NCBI GenBank assembly: GCA_022793655.1
Contig: JAAWDG010000017.1
Span: 109,791-173,790, forward strand
DNA length: 64,000 nt
DNA from: Clostridiales bacterium
GTDB lineage: Bacteria; Bacillota; Clostridia; Oscillospirales; CAG-272
Direction: 5' to 3'
Shown here: positions 57,350-64,000 of the stretch, piece after piece
Numbering within the stretch: the stretch's first letter is position 1
Layout: every line of letters starts with the position of its first letter
The notes under the pieces: generated by a model
What the model saw: the letters and a program-made list of their open reading frames with translations, nothing else
What the model was told of the DNA's origin: nothing
The model's database searches: none
Made by a program: the position numbers and the translations under genes

Positions 57350-58468
57350 TTACATTTCCTCAATCCTTTTTAGCAAACCATCCACATACGAAATAAGATC
57401 GAACGGAGCACCGCTTTGCTCATCATCCATCGATAAAGCCATAGCGGCTCGCAGTTGATCTGCTGCATGATAGAATCCCATCAAGTCAAAAAGCAGTGAA
57501 ATAGACTGAAGCATTCCCGTACAAGCCATGACATGCGCGCTGTCTTTTGCTGCAAAAGCAAGCGCTTGCTCATCCCATCCCAACACAGTGCAAGAAGCGC
57601 CTATTTTCACTTGACCCATACAGACTTCTGATTCACCCTGAAACAAAACCTGATAATCCTGCCGATAAGGCAGCAAAACCATTTTTGTATCTTGCTTACC
57701 TTCCGGTTGATAAAACGTCGATTCAATGGAAGAACCTTCCATACACGTAAGTTCTATACCATCAAACTCTTTCGCAGCTGCAAAACAAGCCGCGACAAAG
57801 CTTTCGATCGTTTGCCAACCTCTTTTTTCATCAATAGAAAGAATAATTTGCCTTATACCTCGCGCTTTGGCATAGGCAAATGCAGTTCTTGCTAACCGTT
57901 CTGCCCCATTTGGCGTTGAAAACGCAAAATCAATCGCCAGCAAATCTTGTATTTTCATACCTCCGGCCGGCAAAACACCTTCATTGACATCTTGAAAAAA
58001 GAGCCACTCCACCTCTCGCTTAGGAAACCAAACAGGCGTAAGGTGCGCATATAAATCAAGTTCTTTCTGTAATGCGGCATCAACACTTTCTAACGACCCG
58101 TTTTCCGGCTCGCGCCATATGCCCCGCACAATGGCTTGACACTGCTTGATTTGTGAAAGAATTTCGATTGGTATTGATTTGCCTGCTTGGTATCTGGATT
58201 CAAAATGCAAACCGCCAATATGAATAATCTCCACAATGCCTTTTTCAATTAAATCGGATAAAAGTGTTCTTAAAATGACATCAACGATAGAGAAAAGTCC
58301 CGGCAAGTCCTCGTCGCCAGGCAAAATTCCAATTTTGATTTTGTCGCCCGCCGATGGAATTTGCCACACGCCCTGTCTATCAATACGCAGACTTCGCTCG
58401 ATTTGTGCGCGAAGCAACACCTCAAATTTAGCAAGCGATGCTTTGATTTCATTTTCATAAGACGGCAA
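57350..58468 (-). CDS. degenerate isocitrate/isopropylmalate-dehydrogenase-like protein
   Basis: A 372-residue protein that can be laid along the whole clostridial isocitrate/isopropylmalate dehydrogenase fold but has lost the motifs needed for catalysis. GDGIGP appears as GDEDLPG (51-57), FRENTEG as FQDVNEG (158-164), the TKAN/HKAN lysine block as SIDEKRG (211-217) and the metal-binding GDxxxD as RQDYQVLF (269-276). General landmarks remain: LDLYAHLTPV, STPNGAERLARTAFAYAKARG and the C-terminal LFDLMGFYHAADQLR. Start is TTG after AGAGG. Placed one base before rex. It may be a sensor or scaffold; the family match is from memory. Confidence 0.65.
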   Translation of the reverse strand: MPSYENEIKASLAKFEVLLRAQIERSLRIDRQGVWQIPSAGDKIKIGILPGDEDLPGLFSIVDVILRTLLSDLIEKGIVEIIHIGGLHFESRYQAGKSIPIEILSQIKQCQAIVRGIWREPENGSLESVDAALQKELDLYAHLTPVWFPKREVEWLFFQDVNEGVLPAGGMKIQDLLAIDFAFSTPNGAERLARTAFAYAKARGIRQIILSIDEKRGWQTIESFVAACFAAAKEFDGIELTCMEGSSIESTFYQPEGKQDTKMVLLPYRQDYQVLFQGESEVCMGQVKIGASCTVLGWDEQALAFAAKDSAHVMACTGMLQSISLLFDLMGFYHAADQLRAAMALSMDDEQSGAPFDLISYVDGLLKRIEEM

Positions 58469-58621
58469 TTCGTTCGTCCTCTTTCCTAATTGTTCTTATT
58501 GGTAAAACACTTCATGGCGCCCATTCACCTTTTATGTTGATATCTAAGCCAGCAATTTCACTAAAAGCCGCTTGAAGCTATAAAACTGACTTGTTATAAA
58601 TAAAGCTGACAATCAAGTTTT

Positions 58622-59365
58622 TTAAAAAGAACACTCATATAAAAACATGTCAGTTTCATTATTTTCTGCAATTGTTTTATTAAAAGATGAATATACCGTT
58701 ATTTTTGTAAAACCAGCCTCTTGCAAATAGGGTTCCATTTCACCAAATTCATAAAGATGAGTTTGAAAGTCCATCTCTTCCCGCTGTAACAGTTTAGACC
58801 CGTCATATAGTTCATAAACACTCGGTGAAAATTGGGTATGGCTTTTTTCGTCATAATTGTTTTTGCTTTTTAAAATCAAATCGAACCCATCTTTTGTTTT
58901 CACACATTTAGAAATTTTGTAATCTAAATCATCAGGACATCGGTTAGCTATCGTATCAACCGCAAAAATAAATTTCCCGCCTTTTTTCAATAGACATTTC
59001 AGTCTCAGCAAGACGGCTTTGAAAAGTTCCATGTCTGTAAAAAGCGATACAGACCCCGAGGATATAAAAATATAATCATATTGTTCTTTGGATTCAAATG
59101 TCAATATATCCCCTAACACAACTTTGGCATTCGGATTTTTACCTTTTAACTTAGCCAGCATTTCTTCGGACAAATCCATTCCAAAAATATTAAATCCTCT
59201 TTCTAAAAAAGGAATGAGAAAGCGTCCGCTGCCGCATAGTGGTTCTAAAATGGACATGCCTTTTTCAGCATAAGATATATAGAACGCTAATTCATCTTGC
59301 GCAGCTTCCTTATGCAAAATTTCATACATCTCGGTACACAAACTACCATAGTAATTTTGAATCAT
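58622..59365 (-). CDS. class I SAM-dependent methyltransferase
   Basis: A 247-residue Rossmann-fold methyltransferase. Motif I is SILEPLCGSGRFLIPFLERG, with the acidic GMDLS after it, motif for the adenine region VVLGDILTF and post-motif YDYIFISSGSVSLF. The PLCGSGR form is usual in small-molecule methyltransferases; the target is unknown. The ATG at 59365 follows AAGGAGCGAGCGAAAGG; a GTG at 59395 is the far end of the frame. It is separated by 150 bases from the ICDH-like gene, so may be its own unit. Confidence 0.85.
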   Translation of the reverse strand: MIQNYYGSLCTEMYEILHKEAAQDELAFYISYAEKGMSILEPLCGSGRFLIPFLERGFNIFGMDLSEEMLAKLKGKNPNAKVVLGDILTFESKEQYDYIFISSGSVSLFTDMELFKAVLLRLKCLLKKGGKFIFAVDTIANRCPDDLDYKISKCVKTKDGFDLILKSKNNYDEKSHTQFSPSVYELYDGSKLLQREEMDFQTHLYEFGEMEPYLQEAGFTKITVYSSFNKTIAENNETDMFLYECSF

Positions 59366-59491
59366 ATCCTTTCGCTCGCTCCTTCCGATTTTCACTTTGA
59401 TGGAAAAGGATCTGCCATCAGTAACTGCCCTTTCCTCATTTCAACAAAAGAAAACATGGATATACGCTTCTTAGTGCGAAAGATAAGAATG

Positions 59492-60124
59492 CTAATTGCG
59501 CTCCTCGGGCGGCAAAAAATCGCGGTAGTCCTCTAACAAAACCGTAAATGCATCGGTTTCATCATCATAAGAAAGCAGTGTAACCGATGCGTTTTTATGC
59601 CAGTCCCGCACGGACATTTTCTCGGGATTCCGATCATGCACATAAGTCATAAACGCCCGCATAAAGCCGCCGTGAGTCGCCATCACCAGTGTTTGTCCTT
59701 TATTCTGTGCAATCAGGCGCATGACGGTTTTCACAGCCCGTTCATACACCGCTAAGAAGGATTCACCGCCCGGCGCGCAAAAACGATGATAATCAGGTCC
59801 CCAATGGCTCATTTCTTCAGGATATTGTTCTGACAGCTCGATCCATGGCCGATTTTCAAATTCACCGGCATAAATCTCGATCAATCCCTCTTCTGCAACG
59901 ACGGGTATATGATGATAGTGGGCCGCTGCCTCAGCGGTCCGTCTTGTGCGAATTAAGGGAGAGGCATATACCTTATCAATCGCGATATCCTTAAAGTATT
60001 CACTGATGCCAAGCAGTTGCTTTTCACCTAAAGGAGAAACCGGCGCATCGGTATGTCCTTGAAATACCCGGCGCACATTGCCCATAGCCTGTACATGTCT
60101 AATCATATAAATCTTTGTTTTCAT
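59492..60124 (-). CDS. histidine phosphatase family protein
   Basis: A 210-residue phosphoglycerate-mutase-like phosphatase. The nucleophile is in IYMIRHVQAMGNVRRVFQG, where the usual RHGxT(x)xN reads RHVQAMGN, so the Gly after the His is Val. The second histidine is in MATHGGFMRAFM and the acid is in EIYAGEFENR. Substrate unknown. The ATG at 60124 follows AGGGGATAATAC; longer frames overlap tsaD. It is the last gene of the tsaD operon. Confidence 0.87.
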   Translation of the reverse strand: MKTKIYMIRHVQAMGNVRRVFQGHTDAPVSPLGEKQLLGISEYFKDIAIDKVYASPLIRTRRTAEAAAHYHHIPVVAEEGLIEIYAGEFENRPWIELSEQYPEEMSHWGPDYHRFCAPGGESFLAVYERAVKTVMRLIAQNKGQTLVMATHGGFMRAFMTYVHDRNPEKMSVRDWHKNASVTLLSYDDETDAFTVLLEDYRDFLPPEERN

Positions 60125-60135
60125 TGTATTATCCC

Positions 60136-61143
60136 CTATTTTTTGCCGGTAGCAACGGCGTTCAAATCCCAAGCGGCTCTATGCCCTGCTTCATACTCAT
60201 AATAAGCCTGCACAGCTACCATTGCACCGTTATCGCCGCAAAGATGCTTGGGCGGCACATAAAAGGATATGCCATGCTGTTCACAAAACCGCTCTGCCGC
60301 TGACCGCAAATGTGTATTGGCCGCTACGCCGCCCGCTAAGACAAGCTGATGAAAATTATATCGATCAAAAGCCATGGTCAGCTTTTTCTCAACCGAAGAA
60401 CAAATCGTTTTCGTTAAAGAAGCCGCTACATCAGGAATGGAAATCGCCTCCCCACGCTGTTCTTTGGTATGAAGATAGTTCATCACGGCCGTCTTAAGCC
60501 CTGAAAAAGAAAAATCCAGCGTATCATCGGCAATGGCCGCTGAAGGAAATACAATATCTGCTTGTCCAAGGCTTGCCGCCCGATCCATCTCGGCGCCGCC
60601 TGGATACGGCATACCCATGACTCTCGCAATTTTATCAAATGCCTCGCCGGCTGCATCATCTCGCGTGCGACCAACTGTTTCAAACTCTGTATAACTCTTG
60701 ACATGAATCATAGACGTATGTCCGCCCGAAGCCACTAACGCAAAAAAGGGCGGCTTTAAATCGGGCGCATTCACATAAGCCGCCGCCATATGTGCCGCTA
60801 TGTGATTCACCGCCACCAAGGGTTTATGGTTCGCAAAGGCAAAGCCTTTGGCAAAGCTAACGCCCACCAAAAGAGCACCCACCAATCCGGGCGTATTGGT
60901 TACACCGACTAAATCAATCTCTTTTGCTGTGATTCCCGCTTCGCTTAGTGCCTGATGGCAGAGCCCGCCAATCGCCTCGGCATGGGCACGGCTGGCAATT
61001 TCGGGCACAACGCCCCCATATAATTTATGAATTTCGATTTGTGATGCGATACAATCAGAGAGAACTTCTCTTCGGTCTTTTTCCATCCGGCAGACCGAAA
61101 CAGCCGTTTCATCACATGAACTTTCAATCCCTAAAACTAACAT
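60136..61143 (-). CDS. tsaD: tRNA threonylcarbamoyladenosine synthesis protein TsaD
   Basis: TsaD transfers threonylcarbamoyl to A37 of ANN-decoding tRNAs, with partners TsaB, TsaE and TsaC. The 335-residue ASKHA-fold protein has GIESSCDETAVSV, VPEIASRAHAEAI, the metal histidines in VNHIAAHMAAAY, and FALVASGGHTSM. Its start overlaps the rimI stop, the usual gene order, but tsaB and tsaE, often next to rimI, are not nearby. Confidence 0.95.
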   Translation of the reverse strand: MLVLGIESSCDETAVSVCRMEKDRREVLSDCIASQIEIHKLYGGVVPEIASRAHAEAIGGLCHQALSEAGITAKEIDLVGVTNTPGLVGALLVGVSFAKGFAFANHKPLVAVNHIAAHMAAAYVNAPDLKPPFFALVASGGHTSMIHVKSYTEFETVGRTRDDAAGEAFDKIARVMGMPYPGGAEMDRAASLGQADIVFPSAAIADDTLDFSFSGLKTAVMNYLHTKEQRGEAISIPDVAASLTKTICSSVEKKLTMAFDRYNFHQLVLAGGVAANTHLRSAAERFCEQHGISFYVPPKHLCGDNGAMVAVQAYYEYEAGHRAAWDLNAVATGKK

Positions 61144-61556
61144 CTGCTTAATAAAATAGCATCCTCTACTGGTTTATGATAATAATTTTTTCGCCGGCCA
61201 TATTCTCTAAATCCGTATTTAGCATACAGTGCTCTTGCCGATGCATTACTCTCACGCACCTCTAAATAATAAGCGGCGCCCTCTTGACTTAGTGCATATT
61301 GAAGCAACAGCGATGCCACCCCCTGCCGCCGATAACACGGATGAACAGCAACACTCGCAATTTCATATTCATCTGCAACCGGCCACATCACCAAATACCC
61401 AATTGGCTTCTCTTGCCACACAGCACAAAAAAGACGGCCCTTTTGTATTTCTTCAAGCAATGAGCGTTCGCTCCACGGGTCTGTAAAGCACTCATTTTCC
61501 ATGCTGACAATGAGATTAATCCATTCTTCTTTAGCCGGCTGTATGCTTATAGACAA
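61137..61556 (-). CDS. rimI: ribosomal-protein-alanine N-acetyltransferase RimI
   Basis: A 139-residue GNAT acetyltransferase. Conserved pieces are NECFTDPWSERSLLEE at the start, VAVHPCYRRQGVASLLLQYAL, which forms the acetyl-CoA pyrophosphate loop, and YLEVRESNASARALYAKYGF. RimI acetylates the N-terminus of ribosomal S18 in E. coli. The start is TTG, five bases after AGGAG. It overlaps the phosphatase gene by 10 bases and tsaD by 7. Confidence 0.92.
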   Translation of the reverse strand: MSISIQPAKEEWINLIVSMENECFTDPWSERSLLEEIQKGRLFCAVWQEKPIGYLVMWPVADEYEIASVAVHPCYRRQGVASLLLQYALSQEGAAYYLEVRESNASARALYAKYGFREYGRRKNYYHKPVEDAILLSRC

Positions 61557-62005
61557 AATCGCTCCTGCAAAAAAGAAAGAATTTCATCAAGACATCGGCT
61601 GTAGACAGCAAGATCGCCGCCAAAAGGATCGCCTATATCCCTCGATACACCTTCGCATTTAGAGGCATAGGCAGGAAACATCTGCACCATACGCAAAAAA
61701 TGGGCATCGGTCATGCCAATGACAAGATCATTCTCCTGTAGTAAACTCTCGGTCAACGGACGGGCGATATGGGGCGGCGGTGTAATCCCCTTTTCAAGCA
61801 GAGCCTCTTTAGCTTGTGCCGACATATCCTGCCCGCCCGACGCACAAAGTCCTGCACTCTGTGCAATAAACCGATCGCCCGCCAAATGATTTAAAGCCGC
61901 TGCCGCCATGGGGCTTCGACAAGTATTGCCCGTGCAGACAAAACACACTCGAACACGCTCATCTTTTTTCGCTGTTCCTTGTCTCTGTTCTTGTTGCGCC
62001 GTCAT
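61547..62005 (-). CDS. low-molecular-weight protein phosphatase, YwlE-like
   Basis: A 152-residue phosphatase with the active-site loop VCTGNTCRSPMAAA (CX5R) near the N-terminus and the general acid in IGDPFGGDLAVY. The Thr after the cysteine (CTGNTCR) is the residue found in arginine phosphatases such as YwlE rather than tyrosine phosphatases, so protein-arginine phosphatase is likely. The ATG at 62005 shares its A with the TGA of the gene upstream and has GGGGAG eleven bases away. Confidence 0.87.
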   Translation of the reverse strand: MTAQQEQRQGTAKKDERVRVCFVCTGNTCRSPMAAAALNHLAGDRFIAQSAGLCASGGQDMSAQAKEALLEKGITPPPHIARPLTESLLQENDLVIGMTDAHFLRMVQMFPAYASKCEGVSRDIGDPFGGDLAVYSRCLDEILSFLQERFCL

Positions 62006-62490
62006 CAATACCCAAACTCCCCTGTTAAACTATCGTCATGTTCAATCCATTCAGATACCGGAATGACCCGATAATCAGTCTTTGTATCCCGAATCACCAC
62101 TTTTTCAATACCCGCATTAATAATTAACCGCTTGCACATAGCACAACTGTTGGTACCGCTGACAAACTCACCCGTCCTCGGTGAAATGCAGGCTATGTAC
62201 AAAGTGGCACCTAACATCTGCTCTCGAGAAGCGGCAATAATGGCATTTGCCTCGGCATGAACGCTGCGGCAAAGCTCATAGCGCTCCCCACGCGGTATGC
62301 CCATTTTATCCCGCAGGCATTCCTTTAAATCACAGCAATTAGCCCTGCCGCGCGGTGCGCCTACATAGCCGGTGGAAATAATCGTATCATTTTTGACAAT
62401 GATCGTCCCATACCATTTGCGAAAACAAGTTCCGCGCTCGGCTACTGTAGCGGCGATATCTAAATAGTAATTATCCTTACTGACTCTCAT
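62005..62490 (-). CDS. deoxycytidylate deaminase family protein
   Basis: A 161-residue zinc deaminase of the ComEB/dCMP deaminase type that would make dUMP for thymidylate synthesis. The zinc and proton shuttle motif is CRSVHAEANAII and the second zinc site is SCAMCKRLII, where the first position is usually Pro-Cys. The start RVSKDNYYLDIAATVAERGTC is familiar in clostridial members. AAAGGAATAA precedes the ATG. It heads the operon that runs to the histidine phosphatase gene. Confidence 0.9.
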   Translation of the reverse strand: MRVSKDNYYLDIAATVAERGTCFRKWYGTIIVKNDTIISTGYVGAPRGRANCCDLKECLRDKMGIPRGERYELCRSVHAEANAIIAASREQMLGATLYIACISPRTGEFVSGTNSCAMCKRLIINAGIEKVVIRDTKTDYRVIPVSEWIEHDDSLTGEFGY

Positions 62491-62549
62491 ATTTTTTATT
62501 CCTTTGGAGGAAATATCCCCTTATTTTCCAAATTATTTCTTTCAATAAT

Positions 62550-63422
62550 TTATAATTCTTTGATAAATTCTTTCAAAAATGTTTTAAACGGCGCGCCAAT
62601 TTCCTCGTTTTTCACGCCCTCTTTGACATTGGCCATTAAAAAGCCAAGTTTTGAGCCCATATCATACCTTGTCCCTTCAAAATCAAGCGCGCACATACCT
62701 TCACGCAGGCATAATTCTTTCATCGCGTCGGTGAGCTGAATTTCACCACCCGCACCGGGGCCTGTCTGTTCTAATATGTCAAAGATAGAAGCCGGTAATA
62801 TGACACGGCCTAAAATAGACAGATTCGTAAACGCTTCTTCTCTGGTTTTAGGCTTTTCTATCATGTTTTTCACATGATAAACATGGTCTTCTAACAAAGA
62901 TGCGTCAAGCGAACAATATTTCATAACTAATTCCCATGGCACTTCTTTGACACCGGCTACACCAAGACCATACTTTTCATATACATCCATTAACTGCCGC
63001 ACAACCGGCTTTTCTGATATAATGACATCGTCGCCGTACATCACCACAAAATCGTCATTACCGACAAAAGATTTGGCGGTTAACACGGCATGGCCAAGTC
63101 CCTTCGCCTCTTTCTGGCGCAAAAAATAAATATTGGCCATATCAGCGAGCGAACGCAGCGTTTGGGCCGCTTCATGCTGTCCTTTTTTCTCAAGATGATG
63201 ATCATAAATAGGCGAATAATCAAAATAATCGGCCATCGCTTCTTTGCCGAACGCTGTTATAATCAAAATATCCTGTATGCCCGAGTCAACGGCCTCTTTT
63301 ACCAGATAAGAAATCGCTGGCTTGTCCACAATGGGCAGCATCTCCTTGGGAACCGCTTTCGAGATGGGAAGCATTCTTGTGCCCAACCCGGCCGCTGGTA
63401 TAACCGCTTTTGTGATCTTCAT
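62550..63422 (-). CDS. galU: UTP-glucose-1-phosphate uridylyltransferase
   Basis: GalU makes UDP-glucose from UTP and glucose-1-phosphate for cell-envelope polymers. The 290-residue protein shows the nucleotide-binding IPAAGLGTRMLPISKAVPKEML, VDKPAISYLVKEA, and VMYGDDVIIS (metal aspartates). GGAAAGGAAAAACTTGT precedes the ATG. UDP-glucose, through UDP-galactose, could feed the glf product elsewhere in the window, though no epimerase gene is present. Confidence 0.94.
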   Translation of the reverse strand: MKITKAVIPAAGLGTRMLPISKAVPKEMLPIVDKPAISYLVKEAVDSGIQDILIITAFGKEAMADYFDYSPIYDHHLEKKGQHEAAQTLRSLADMANIYFLRQKEAKGLGHAVLTAKSFVGNDDFVVMYGDDVIISEKPVVRQLMDVYEKYGLGVAGVKEVPWELVMKYCSLDASLLEDHVYHVKNMIEKPKTREEAFTNLSILGRVILPASIFDILEQTGPGAGGEIQLTDAMKELCLREGMCALDFEGTRYDMGSKLGFLMANVKEGVKNEEIGAPFKTFLKEFIKEL

Positions 63423-63489
63423 ACAAGTTTTTCCTTTCCATTGGTCACAGCATAGACAAAACGCTCCGCCGTGAAGTTATACATTGTTT

Positions 63490-63518
63490 ATTTTATCACA
63501 CCGAGAAGCTAAAATCAA
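63490..63518 (-). promoter_or_regulatory. promoter of galU
   Basis: On the minus strand: TTGATT (63518-63513), 17 bases, TAAAAT (63495-63490), 67 bases before the galU ATG. Confidence 0.7.
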
Positions 63519-63671
63519 GTAAAACCACTTTCTTCTCAAATGTGCATACAGGTTTAATTAATTCTTTTCGTTTTTCATATTTAGCATTTCTGCTGCGACT
63601 ACCGAGGAACCATTTATGCCTGTCAATTGAATTTTTCAATTTTCTGAAAATTTCAATTTTCATATTTTTTC

Positions 63672-63700
63672 TTGACAAGACTTATTGTTTGTGCTATGAT
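63672..63700 (+). promoter_or_regulatory. promoter of the tRNA cluster
   Basis: TTGACA (63672-63677), 17 bases, TATGAT (63695-63700), ending 16 bases before the first tRNA. The stretch from 63519 to 63671 is AT-rich and shows nothing else. Confidence 0.8.
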
Positions 63701-63716
63701 AAGTAAGCGCAAGTAC

Positions 63717-63790
63717 GCGGGTGTAGTTCAATGGTAGAATCCCAGCCTTCCAAGCTGGTCGTGCGGGTTCGATTCCCGTCACCCGCTCCA
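63717..63790 (+). tRNA. tRNA-Gly (anticodon TCC)
   Basis: The acceptor stem GCGGGTG pairs with CACCCGC, the anticodon stem CCAGC/GCTGG holds loop CTTCCAA with TCC at 63749-63751, and the T-arm CGGGTTCGATTCCCG is standard. CCA is encoded. Reads GGA (and other GGN) codons. Confidence 0.97.
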
Positions 63791-63874
63791 ACAACTTAAC
63801 TGGACAGGTCCTGTTCCGGTTAGTTATTTGTTTGATTAATATGCCATGTTGCTTCATGGACGGGACCAAACCAT

Positions 63875-63951
63875 CTACCCTTAGCTCAGCAGGATAGAGC
63901 AACTGCCTTCTAAGCAGTAGGTCGAGGGTTCGAATCCCCCAGGGTAGGCCA
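63875..63951 (+). tRNA. tRNA-Arg (anticodon TCT)
   Basis: Acceptor CTACCCT/AGGGTAG, anticodon stem ACTGC/GCAGT with loop CTTCTAA (TCT at 63909-63911), T-arm GAGGGTTCGAATCCCCC region, discriminator G and encoded CCA. Reads AGA/AGG. Confidence 0.95.
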
Positions 63952-63956
63952 AATAT

Positions 63957-64000
63957 GGTGGGTATAGCTCAGTTGGTTAGAGCGCCAGGTTGTGGCCCTG
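63957..64000 (+). tRNA. tRNA-His (anticodon GTG), cut by the window end
   Basis: Starts GGTGGGTATAGCTCAG, including the extra 5' G typical of histidine tRNA, with the anticodon stem CCAGG and loop TTGTGGC (GTG at 63992-63994). The T-arm and 3' half lie outside the window. Confidence 0.88.

Noticed and set aside
63660..63902. 80-codon minus-strand reading frame over the tRNA genes
   Set aside because: Its sequence (VTGIEPARPAWKAGILP) is the familiar spurious translation of the antisense of a tRNA-Gly gene.

Overview
The window looks like a piece of chromosome from a spore-forming, low-to-moderate GC member of the class Clostridia (Bacillota). The evidence is the SpoIIGA-SigE pair, FabK-type enoyl reductase, Rex, a DnaD/DnaI-like replication pair, DUF1540 and DUF4180 proteins, strong AGGAGG-type ribosome sites and promoters with a very regular 17-nt spacer. 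No phage, insertion sequence or CRISPR array was seen. Most of the window is dense housekeeping operons with 1-20 nt overlaps between genes.

Layout. 0-0.8 kb: the end of an FAD-dependent oxidoreductase and a DUF4180 protein. 0.9-7.5 kb: a shikimate/phenylalanine operon (aroB, aroA, aroC, pheA, an aroE-aroK fusion, aroQ) preceded by a promoter, a 22-codon leader peptide with Tyr-Tyr-Phe-Phe-Arg-Phe-Thr-Tyr, and a terminator. 7.5-10 kb: a QueT-like transporter behind a candidate preQ1-type leader, a LUD protein, DUF3006, yceD-rpmF. 10-18 kb: glf, der, plsY, rpmB, a DUF6873-like protein, an ABC exporter and a DUF1015 protein. 18.2-27.2 kb: a fatty-acid operon under a MarR/FabT-like regulator whose promoter carries two matching palindromes. 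Its order is acpP-fabK-fabD-fabG-fabF-fabZ-accD-accA with fabH, accB and accC absent, and it ends with an acyl-CoA ligase and a thioesterase. 27.4-29 kb: spoIIGA-sigE.

29-34.1 kb (minus strand): a CapA-like protein with a flavin reductase, then a GntR-ABC-permease operon with related small palindromes at both ends. 34.3-40.7 kb: apgM (possibly acting as homoserine kinase) behind a leader full of hairpins, then lepB, rbgA, rnhB, yraN, a dipeptidase and thrC. 40.7-45 kb: a DUF1540 protein, a phosphoesterase, tig, clpP, clpX. 45-47.5 kb (minus): three unrecognised membrane proteins, two of which look related. 47.7-54.6 kb: pgeF, then a Gld-like ABC system with a foldase lipoprotein. 54.7-63.4 kb (minus): galU, a dCMP-deaminase-like gene, an arginine/tyrosine phosphatase, rimI, tsaD, a histidine phosphatase, a methyltransferase, a degenerate isocitrate-dehydrogenase-like protein, rex, dnaD and a DnaC/DnaI loader. 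The window ends in a tRNA cluster (Gly, Arg, partial His).

The most interesting observations are the aromatic leader-peptide attenuator of the aro operon, the hairpin-rich leader of apgM with sister palindromes flanking the neighbouring ABC operon, the ICDH-like protein that has lost its active-site motifs beside the NADH sensor Rex, and the paired operators of the fatty-acid operon. All functional statements come from reading motifs and gene order; no database search was run.
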